A stretch of 12,681 nucleotides of DNA from Anaerolineae bacterium (GTDB taxonomy: Bacteria; Chloroflexota; Anaerolineae; DUEN01): assembly GCA_021159845.1 (NCBI GenBank), contig JAGHDS010000217.1, positions 1-12,681 on the forward strand, in the 5' to 3' direction. This document shows, one piece after another, positions 6,983 through 12,681 of the stretch. How positions within the stretch are numbered: the first letter of the stretch is position 1; every line of letters begins with the position of its first letter. The notes beneath the pieces are model-generated. The model was not told the origin of the DNA, ran no database searches, and saw nothing but the letters and a program-made list of their open reading frames with translations. Made by a program: the position numbers and the translations under genes.

Positions 6983-7522
6983 TTAGCTCTTCGATCCTTG
7001 CTGCCTGCTTCGGCGGGCGATCTCCGCGGCTCGGCGAGCTTGCTCTGTAGCTCGCCGCATTACTTCCTCGGCGTCCTCAACGGAGGCAGTTTCCGAGTCT
7101 GTCGAAGATGGGGGAGCTGGTGGAGGTGAGCTAGGAGCCGCCGATACTGTTGAGGACGTAGAGCTCGATGATCCCGTGGACGCTGTTCGACTGCTCTGGG
7201 AGGTTGTAGCGGATGGCGTCGACGTTGGCCGCGCGACGGCCCCTTTAGCAAGCTGCTCTTGCAAAGAACGGGCGCTCTCTGAGATCCCTAACAATACCAA
7301 AACCATGTCTCCAATAGCATAAAGGATGATGAAGAAGAATATCCCGGTCAACAGGATCAGGAAGGCTGCCATTTTGACCAACGATGTCACAATGGCCGGC
7401 ATATTCCCACCAGCCGTCAGGCCAGCAAAGAAGCCGATGACACCGATGACAAGGAGTATAACCCCCAACACCTTACTAGCAAGGGCTACCTTTCGCAGAA
7501 GATCAGGTCGCGTCTCCAGCAT
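6983..7522 (-). CDS. Small membrane protein with two helices, Ser/Thr/Pro-rich linker and charged helical tail
   Basis: The family was not recognised. The product has 179 residues from ATG 7522, chosen because GGAGGG (7530-7535) sits seven bases upstream; an in-frame ATG five codons earlier overlaps that ribosome site. A hydrophobic helix spans about 17-38 (VLGVILLVIGVIGFFAGL) and a second, longer hydrophobic stretch about 51-80 (FLILLTGIFFFIILYAI). Residues 98-147 are almost all Ser, Thr, Ala and Pro, like a flexible spacer. Residues 148-175 are rich in Glu, Arg and Ala and likely helical or coiled. The layout resembles a membrane anchor with a tethered, possibly protein-binding tail; the function is unknown. 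It follows the secreted-protein gene by 93 bp on the same strand and ends at a clear terminator. Confidence 0.85.
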   Translation of the reverse strand: MLETRPDLLRKVALASKVLGVILLVIGVIGFFAGLTAGGNMPAIVTSLVKMAAFLILLTGIFFFIILYAIGDMVLVLLGISESARSLQEQLAKGAVARPTSTPSATTSQSSRTASTGSSSSTSSTVSAAPSSPPPAPPSSTDSETASVEDAEEVMRRATEQARRAAEIARRSRQQGSKS

Positions 7523-7529
7523 TATGAAT

Positions 7530-7535
7530 CCCTCC
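7530..7535 (-). promoter_or_regulatory. Ribosome binding site that fixes the 7522 start
   Basis: GGAGGG on the minus strand, seven bases before ATG 7522. The earlier ATG at 7537 lies inside the sequence of this site and is an unlikely start. Confidence 0.75.
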
Positions 7536-7570
7536 ATGAGATCAGGGCGAAATTATGATAAGCACAGCCA

Positions 7571-7602
7571 GGCGGACTCGATCGTGCCCGACCGAGCCCG
7601 CC
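7571..7602 (-). promoter_or_regulatory. 14-bp hairpin between the secreted-protein and membrane-protein genes
   Basis: In the minus-strand RNA two 14-base arms (7602-7589 and 7584-7571) pair fully, 12 Watson-Crick and two G-U pairs, around a GGCA loop. In plus-strand RNA the two G-U pairs become A-C mismatches, so the structure favours the minus transcript. It begins 13 bases after the stop at 7616 and is not followed by a U-run. It may stabilise or process the upstream mRNA, or act as a factor-dependent stop. Confidence 0.65.
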
Positions 7603-7615
7603 TATAAGCAAGCCA

Positions 7616-8632
7616 TCACTGTTCGGCGGAGAAGTCGTGTAACGGTAATTCCTTGGCCCCTGAGGGCACCGGGAAACGGACCGTTACCTGTACGTCAGCC
7701 GTCTGAAGGCCACCTGCGACCTTGCCAGCCAATGGTGCCCAAGGTTGACCCGCCAATAACCCAGGCAAAATCTTGGACAGCGTCGCCAGGTGAGCCGAAT
7801 CCCAAACCAGCCGTGGCAAGGGCTTGCCATTCAGGTATAGGTATAATCCATCCGGCCATGTTTTCAACTGCACATGCTGAATACCCCCAGCTGATAACTG
7901 GGCCATCAGATTAGTGGGAACCCGAGCCGAGCTCAAGTTCATGCCCGTCTCTTGCTCGATTTGACGAACGGATACCCCCATGATTGAGGGCACACCTTCC
8001 TCGTCAACATCCACAACTGCATGGAAGATCACCGAAGGCCCTCCAGTGACCTCGCCACGAGCCGTCTTGATGTCAACCAGGGACAGATCCTTAGGATCCC
8101 GCATTGGAACGGCGGTCTCCCCTTCTGGTAACGGGAATTGCACTGCCAATGAGATGCCGATGTACGGAAGGAAGGGAACGAATCGCCCTATGAGAGCTGC
8201 ATTCTGCACCTGGAAAGCCTGGAGTGCATCCACCAAATCCTTCAAGCTTTCCTGGTCCCAGGCGATATAGGGGAGGGGTTTCCCATTCGCGAACAGGAAG
8301 AGGCCTTTGTCATTAATTGCTACTTCAAAGTGTTGAATCTTAGCCTGGGCGGCCATCTGCATGATATTCGCCGGCACACGGGCCATGCTCATATCCATGC
8401 CGGTCATGTTTTGAATATCCTTGACGCTGAGGCCGAAGACGCTGGGGTACCCATCCTCGTCGACTGTCACCACAATACGCGGGAGCTCAAGCCGAAAGGC
8501 AGGTTCTTCACCCTGTGCCAGGGGAGCTGCCGGGGGTGCTGCTAAAGCCCCGCCTGCAGTGGAGAAGGTTACCAAGAGGCTGAGGACAAGCACCCAAATC
8601 AAGGACTGCCGCAGGGATCGTCGTTGTCGCAC
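7616..8632 (-). CDS. Secreted protein with two tandem copies of an unrecognised domain
   Basis: The family was not recognised. The 338-residue product starts at GTG 8632, with GGAGG (8639-8643) six bases upstream. A Sec signal peptide is clear: MRQRRSLRQ, a hydrophobic core at about 11-24, and ALA|AP cleavage near 31. The mature part is an internal duplication, about 52-180 and 202-333. Matching blocks include VTVDEDGYPSVFGLSV with VDVDEEGVPSIMGVSV; TGMDMSMARVPANIM with TGMNLSSARVPTNLM; NGKPLPYIAWD with NGKPLPRLVWD; and VQFPLPEG with VRFPVPSG. There are no cysteines in the mature part and no lipobox or sorting motif, so it is probably free or loosely attached outside the membrane. No catalytic motif was seen; binding or structural roles are possible. 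No confident promoter was found upstream. Confidence 0.88.
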   Translation of the reverse strand: MRQRRSLRQSLIWVLVLSLLVTFSTAGGALAAPPAAPLAQGEEPAFRLELPRIVVTVDEDGYPSVFGLSVKDIQNMTGMDMSMARVPANIMQMAAQAKIQHFEVAINDKGLFLFANGKPLPYIAWDQESLKDLVDALQAFQVQNAALIGRFVPFLPYIGISLAVQFPLPEGETAVPMRDPKDLSLVDIKTARGEVTGGPSVIFHAVVDVDEEGVPSIMGVSVRQIEQETGMNLSSARVPTNLMAQLSAGGIQHVQLKTWPDGLYLYLNGKPLPRLVWDSAHLATLSKILPGLLAGQPWAPLAGKVAGGLQTADVQVTVRFPVPSGAKELPLHDFSAEQ

Positions 8633-8713
8633 CTTTCACCTCCCGTAATCTGGGTTGTTATCATCTGCGGGCAACCCTTTCGCGCATCCACCGCTCAACC
8701 GTCACCTGGATCC

Positions 8714-8755
8714 CTCATTGGTCGGAGGAAACCATACCGACAAGACGCCAATGAG
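8714..8755 (-). repeat. Inverted repeat upstream of the secreted-protein gene
   Basis: CTCATTGG (8714-8721) and CCAATGAG (8748-8755) are perfect 8-bp arms. Inner TCGG/CCGA segments can add four pairs across a 7-nt bulge. It lies about 80 bp before the GTG at 8632 and could be a leader hairpin or an operator-like site. Confidence 0.4.
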
Positions 8756-9081
8756 TTCACCAGAGATGCCACCCTCCTCCGGCTGAGCCCCGGTGCTATG
8801 GTGTGCCCGACACGGTCCGATAAGTCCGCTATCGTCCAAGGTGAGTCTGACTATCGCCCTGAAATCGCATGGATCCAGGATGAAAACCGAAATGTTATCA
8901 CCTGTTTGCCAAGCCGCCAAACGCTAAGGGGACCTCGATAAGCGCAACAGCTTGGCGCGGTAGTTACCTTTAGTATCGCGCTGAACGCCTCGAATGTCAA
9001 CCTCGGGTAAATCGAAAAACGGCCTTTTCATTCTCCTTTGGTACTGATCACCAGATCCTGGAAGGCCTTGAAAGGGTAACT

Positions 9082-9123
9082 GCTCACCGTTCCCCCACTA
9101 GGTCTTATTGGTATCCGGTGAGC
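9082..9123. repeat. Inverted repeat in the divergent gap
   Basis: Perfect arms GCTCACCG (9082-9089) and CGGTGAGC (9116-9123) are separated by 26 bases. No gene or U-run adjoins it. The role is unknown. Confidence 0.4.
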
Positions 9124-9183
9124 GATGTGGGTGAAGACACACTCAATACAGGCGCTTAGATCCAAGTGCTTTGGCCGCGATGG

Positions 9184-9229
9184 CCCTCATCCCCCAGACC
9201 CTCCTCTCCCAGGCGTGGGAGAAGGGGGG
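9184..9229. repeat. Palindromic GC-rich dispersed-type repeat
   Basis: The segment begins CCCTCATCCCCCAGACC, and its core TCTCCCA-GGCG-TGGGAGA forms a hairpin that continues through one mismatch to about 12 pairs ending in a G-run (9199-9228). This layout (C-rich lead, CTCTCCCA, short loop, TGGGAGA, G-run) is that of small repeats scattered between genes in Chloroflexota and cyanobacteria. Only one copy lies in the window, so the dispersed nature is inferred. Confidence 0.6.
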
Positions 9230-9511
9230 CAACAAGCCCTCGGCCCATTCAGCTGCAGGACGCACAACTTCGTGAGACTCAATGTACGAGGATGCAGCGC
9301 AGCTAACCCCTTTTACCCCAAAGGTAAACAGTTACTTGAAAGGGTATGATGTTGCCTGCGTGTTCTCAAGTGAGGGTGCTTTACTGCGCTTGTCTTATCG
9401 ATCAACAGGGCGGAGTGACCTGATGGTCCTGTTGGGGAGTAAACTGAGCTATTTATCAGGGCATGTAGGCTTCCAGAATGAGGTTGTCCGTTGCCCAAAA
9501 GGGTGCGGATC

Positions 9512-9522
9512 TGTGGTATAAT
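9512..9522 (+). promoter_or_regulatory. Extended -10 promoter for dinG
   Basis: TGTGGTATAAT carries a perfect -10 hexamer with an upstream TG. The only -35-like hexamer, TTGCCC at 9491, is 20 bp away and too far. The start would be near 9529, giving a leader of about 70 nt. The same 11 bases precede yebC. Confidence 0.65.
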
Positions 9523-9599
9523 CTGGCCGATCTCCTTCACCTGAGCTCTGCTCCTGGTGGAGGGAGGTTTGCCAGTTGACTTTCTAACAAGGATTTCTC

Positions 9600-12446
9600 A
9601 TGCAACCCACCTATGTGGCTCTCGATCTAGAGACGACCGGACTCAACCCCGAACAGGATCAAATTATCGAGATCGGCGTCGTGCGCTTCCATGGCGATGG
9701 CGAGATGGAAACATGGTCCACTTTGGTTAATCCCGGACGCCCGATCCCGCCGCGCATCGAGCAGCTCACTGGCATCAAAACCGAGGAAGTCGACCGCGCT
9801 CCGACACTCGCCATGATCCACCGGACGCTGGCCCGCTTCGTGGGCGATGCCATCCTCGTCGGGCACAACATTGCCTTCGACGTAAGTTTCTTACGCCAAG
9901 CCGGCCTGCTGGAACAGAATGCCTCGGTGGATACCTTTACCCTCGCCCGCATCGTGCTGCCTCGCCAGCGCAGTTACGCTCTGAGCGCGCTCACGGAAGC
10001 TCTGGGGATCACGCTGGTCGATGCTCACCGAGCGCTGGCCGATGCCTTGGCGACCGCGAAGCTGTTTCGAGCACTCATCCATTACGCGGAAACCCATATC
10101 CCCGCCGAGGTGATCCAGCGTATCAATCGCATTGCCCAACGTTGCCGCCCGCGCTGGCCGCTTAGCGCGGTCTTCCTGGAGGTCGAGCAACGCCAGGCAC
10201 GCCACGCTTTCACACGTCCGGCTGTTTCCAAGTCATCCCCTTTCCCGATGGGGAGATATGGAGGTCCCGGGACATTGACGCCCGTACCACCGGGCGAGGC
10301 CTTAAAGGTCCCTCTGGACGCAGAAGAGTTGGTGCGCATGCTGTCCCCTGGAGGCACCATCGCCAGGGCGTTCCCAGGCTACGAGCATCGCCCACAGCAG
10401 GTTGAGATGTTGGCCGCCGTCACCAATGCGTTCAATGAGGGGCACCATCTGCTCGTGGAGGCAGGAACGGGTACCGGGAAATCCCTTGCCTACCTATTGC
10501 CAGCCATCCGGCTTGCCCTGGACAACCAGGACCGCGTGGTCATCTCCACAAATACGATCAACCTGCAAGACCAGCTCTTCAACAAAGATATCCCCGACCT
10601 GCAAAAGGCCCTGGGTACCCAGGCGCACTGTGCTCTCCTGAAAGGCCGCAGCAACTATCTCTGCCTCCGTCGATTCGACGCCCTGTGTCGGTCCCCTGAC
10701 CTCACAGTGGCCGAGATGAACATCATCGCCCAAGCGTTGGCCTGGTTACCCACGACGGCGACTGGCGACCAGGCGGAACTATTCCTCCCCTCTGCTACTG
10801 ACCGCGCGATATGGAACTCCATTACCAGCGAGCCAGGGAGCTGTCACGTTGAGCGGTGTTCATATGCCCAGCAAGGCCGTTGCTTCTTCTACCAGGCCCG
10901 TCAGCGGGCACAGGAGGCGCATATTATTGTCGTCAACCACGCGCTGTTACTCTCGGACATGGCGACGGAGAACCGCGTCTTGCCGGAGTACACCCATCTC
11001 GTTATCGACGAGGCCCACCACTTGGAGGAAACAGCGACGCGTCAGCTGGGATTCAGCGTTAGCGCCGAGGACATCGTCCGGCTGCTGGGCACACTGCACA
11101 GCATGGGACGAAGGCCCGGCTTGCTGGAGGAGATCATACAAAACCTGCGCCCGGCCGTGGACACCCAGATACTGGAGTTCATCCAGGCCAGAGTGCAAAC
11201 CCTACAGTCCAACATTCAGCTTGCCCATGCGATGATCGGGATCTTCTTCGACGCCGTGCGCGATTTCTTGAGCGAGCACACCAACCAGCGCCTGGATGGT
11301 CCCTATGACGTGCGTATCCTTCTGGACACTGGGATGCGCCACCAGCCCGCCTGGTCCAATCTGGAGATCACCTGGGATGATACGAGGCAGTACTTTAGCC
11401 GTCTGGCTGAGCAGTTATCCGCTCTTGCCAACGGGCTTGCCGACCTCGTCGACTACGGGATCGACGAGCTGGACAGGCTGATCGACGAACTGCTGAGCGC
11501 TGCCCGCCACCTGGTCGAGTATCGTGATCAACTTGAGGCCGTCATCACTTCTCCCCAGGATAACGGCATTTATTGGGCAGAGGTCTCGGTCCGCAGCGGG
11601 CAGCTCAGTTTGAAAGCCGCCCCTCTCCACGTGGGCCCTCTGATCGAACGATACTTCTGGAACGCCAAACGGGCTGTCATCCTGACATCCGCCACGCTGC
11701 GGACCGCAAGATCATTCGATTATGTCCGAGAGCGGCTCCACGCGTGGGAGGCCGAGGAGCTGGCTGTGGGCTCTCCCTTCGACTTCAAGCAACAGGTGCT
11801 CCTGTACCTCCCCACCGACATGCCGGAGCCCAATCAGCCTGACTACCAGGCGACGGTGGAACAAACCATCGTAGAGCTGGCCAGGGCGACGGAGGGGCGG
11901 CTGCTGGCCCTGTTCACCTCTTACAACCAGCTCCGGCGTACTACCGAGGCGGTCGTCCAAGAGCTCGTTCCCGAGGATTTCGTCATCTTCAGCCAGGGCG
12001 ATGGGGCCTCGCGCGTGCAGTTGCTTCATGGCTTTCGCACCACGCCTAAGGCTGTATTGCTGGGAACCCGCAGCTTCTGGGAGGGAGTGGACGTGGTGGG
12101 CGATGCCCTGAGCGCTCTGGTGATCTGTCGGTTGCCTTTCGCTGTGCCTAATGATCCCATCATCCAGGCCCGCAGTCGGACTTTCACGGATCCTTTCAAC
12201 GAGTATTATCTGCCCGATGCCATCCTGCGCTTCCGCCAGGGATTCGGTCGACTGATCCGCAGCAAACAAGATACCGGGATATGCGTGATCCTGGACCGCC
12301 GCGTGCTAAGCAAACCCTACGGGGAGATGTTCCTACAATCGCTGCCCCAGTGCTGCGAGATGCGGTGGCCCTTAGCCCGATTGCCCGAAGTCGCATCCCG
12401 TTGGCTGGCTCGAGGGAAACGGCTGACTCCGTTGGTGTCTGGGTGA
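9600..12446 (+). CDS. dinG: DinG-family helicase fused to DnaQ-like 3'-5' exonuclease
   Basis: This is an XPD/DinG-type superfamily 2 helicase of 948 residues, close to Bacillus-type DinG. The N-terminal DEDDh exonuclease domain (1-165) has D9 and E11 (ALDLETTGL), D94 (HNIAFDVSF), H143 and D148 (DAHRALADAL). The helicase has Walker A EAGTGTGKS (287-295), DEAH box at 470-473, motif III-like ILTSATLR near 691-698, and late motifs GTRSFWEGVDV near 822 and QGFGRLIRSKQDTG near 880-893. Cysteines C355 (SNYLC), C415, C420 and C428 match the spacing of the DinG/XPD iron-sulfur cluster (C-x4-C-x7-C for the last three). Family members unwind DNA with 5'-3' polarity in repair and replication. ATG 9600 follows AAGGA by six bases. 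It stands alone, divergent from the rest. All key residues are present. Confidence 0.96.
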   Translation: MQPTYVALDLETTGLNPEQDQIIEIGVVRFHGDGEMETWSTLVNPGRPIPPRIEQLTGIKTEEVDRAPTLAMIHRTLARFVGDAILVGHNIAFDVSFLRQAGLLEQNASVDTFTLARIVLPRQRSYALSALTEALGITLVDAHRALADALATAKLFRALIHYAETHIPAEVIQRINRIAQRCRPRWPLSAVFLEVEQRQARHAFTRPAVSKSSPFPMGRYGGPGTLTPVPPGEALKVPLDAEELVRMLSPGGTIARAFPGYEHRPQQVEMLAAVTNAFNEGHHLLVEAGTGTGKSLAYLLPAIRLALDNQDRVVISTNTINLQDQLFNKDIPDLQKALGTQAHCALLKGRSNYLCLRRFDALCRSPDLTVAEMNIIAQALAWLPTTATGDQAELFLPSATDRAIWNSITSEPGSCHVERCSYAQQGRCFFYQARQRAQEAHIIVVNHALLLSDMATENRVLPEYTHLVIDEAHHLEETATRQLGFSVSAEDIVRLLGTLHSMGRRPGLLEEIIQNLRPAVDTQILEFIQARVQTLQSNIQLAHAMIGIFFDAVRDFLSEHTNQRLDGPYDVRILLDTGMRHQPAWSNLEITWDDTRQYFSRLAEQLSALANGLADLVDYGIDELDRLIDELLSAARHLVEYRDQLEAVITSPQDNGIYWAEVSVRSGQLSLKAAPLHVGPLIERYFWNAKRAVILTSATLRTARSFDYVRERLHAWEAEELAVGSPFDFKQQVLLYLPTDMPEPNQPDYQATVEQTIVELARATEGRLLALFTSYNQLRRTTEAVVQELVPEDFVIFSQGDGASRVQLLHGFRTTPKAVLLGTRSFWEGVDVVGDALSALVICRLPFAVPNDPIIQARSRTFTDPFNEYYLPDAILRFRQGFGRLIRSKQDTGICVILDRRVLSKPYGEMFLQSLPQCCEMRWPLARLPEVASRWLARGKRLTPLVSG

Positions 12447-12470
12447 CCTGTGCGTGACTTTTCTCTTGCC

Positions 12471-12487
12471 GGGGATACTCTATCCCC
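12471..12487 (+). terminator. Possible dinG terminator hairpin
   Basis: GGGGATA and TATCCCC form a perfect 7-bp stem around CTC, 24 bases after the dinG stop. The following bases are AT-rich only after a TCTGGG interruption, so it is at best a weak intrinsic terminator. The rest of 12447-12600 shows no gene. Confidence 0.45.
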
Positions 12488-12600
12488 TCTGGGTAACATT
12501 ATCATTTGAAGGAATCATATCGCTCCGGTGATATTTTGGATGAATGAACGCGAAGCGGTGATTACCCATAAGTACGATATGTATGCTTAACATGCCTTTC

Positions 12601-12681
12601 TCCACCGCAGAGACGCCGAGGACGCAGAGGAACTCCCTTTATTTTCCTTCCTCCTCAGCGCTCTCTGTGACTCAGCGGTGA
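12601..12681. repeat. MITE-like palindromic repeat at the right edge
   Basis: The segment opens CCACCGCAGAGACGCCGAGG and ends CTCTCTGTGACTCAGCGGTG. When the end is reverse-complemented, 22 of the first 29 bases from CACCGC agree with the start, so it is an imperfect terminal inverted repeat about 78 bp long. Short CAGAGAC-rich palindromes of this kind are scattered between genes in Chloroflexota, cyanobacteria and some other phyla. It carries no coding sequence and may continue past the edge. Confidence 0.65.

Larger units (their letters stand above)
8633..9599. other. Long divergent intergenic region (about 970 bp)
   Basis: No convincing gene was found between the two divergent starts; reading frames here are short, lack ribosome sites and have no recognisable family. 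It holds inverted repeats at 8714-8755 and 9082-9123, a palindromic GC-rich repeat at about 9184-9229, a 12-bp direct repeat (CTTGAAAGGGTA at 9067-9078 and 9335-9346), and the dinG promoter at 9512-9522. It could be decayed sequence plus regulatory DNA. Confidence 0.6.

Noticed and set aside
8702..8920. Minus-strand 72-codon frame upstream of the secreted-protein gene
   Set aside because: There is no ribosome site and no recognisable domain, and it lies in the repeat-bearing gap.
8990..9130. Possible tRNA in the divergent gap
   Set aside because: No cloverleaf, T-loop or acceptor pairing could be built.
9557..9587. Strong GGAGGGAGG upstream of dinG with an in-frame TTG
   Set aside because: The TTG frame meets TAA after three codons, so it cannot extend DinG; AAGGA at 9589-9593 serves ATG 9600.
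1..12681. CRISPR array, prophage or transposase gene
   Set aside because: No regularly spaced direct repeats and no integrase or transposase motifs were seen in any frame.

Overview
The window looks like a chromosomal segment from a moderately GC-rich bacterium. Several things suggest a Chloroflexota (Anaerolineae-like) source: the protein style, a DinG with an N-terminal exonuclease, an OmpR-type regulator inside the ruv cluster, and two palindromic intergenic repeats of a kind common in that phylum. This assignment is an inference from style and is moderately uncertain. No plasmid, phage, transposase, CRISPR, tRNA or rRNA feature was seen.

Layout. Positions 1-8632 are read from the minus strand and 9600-12446 from the plus strand, separated by a divergent non-coding gap of about 970 bp. 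From right to left on the minus strand the genes are: a secreted protein with an internal duplication (7616-8632); a small two-helix membrane protein with a Ser/Thr/Pro-rich tail (6983-7522) that ends at a good intrinsic terminator; pyrG, CTP synthase (4847-6520), with its own sigma70-like promoter and a leader of about 270 nt holding a strong hairpin; then a cluster yebC - ruvC - response regulator - ruvA (4594 down to 1848) behind an extended -10 promoter and another structured leader. Last is an ArsB/NhaD-type permease (1648 down to the left edge, 3' end missing) that carries a signal peptide and a predicted extracytoplasmic beta domain at its N-terminus. On the plus strand is a large DinG-family helicase fused to a DnaQ-like exonuclease. 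It is followed by a small hairpin and a MITE-like palindromic repeat that reaches the right edge.

How the genes fit together. RuvC and RuvA act on Holliday junctions, and DinG unwinds forked or D-loop DNA, so the window has a DNA-repair flavour. The response regulator is translationally coupled to ruvA (ATGA overlap), while ruvB is not in the window. PyrG supplies CTP. YebC belongs to a family of translation or transcription factors often encoded beside ruvC. The two genes at 6983-8632 and the permease could not be assigned a precise function.

The core genes are ordinary. The points most worth a second look are the duplicated-domain secreted protein with its neighbour and the hairpin between them, the regulator wedged into the ruv cluster, the structured leaders of yebC and pyrG, and the permease with an extracytoplasmic domain.
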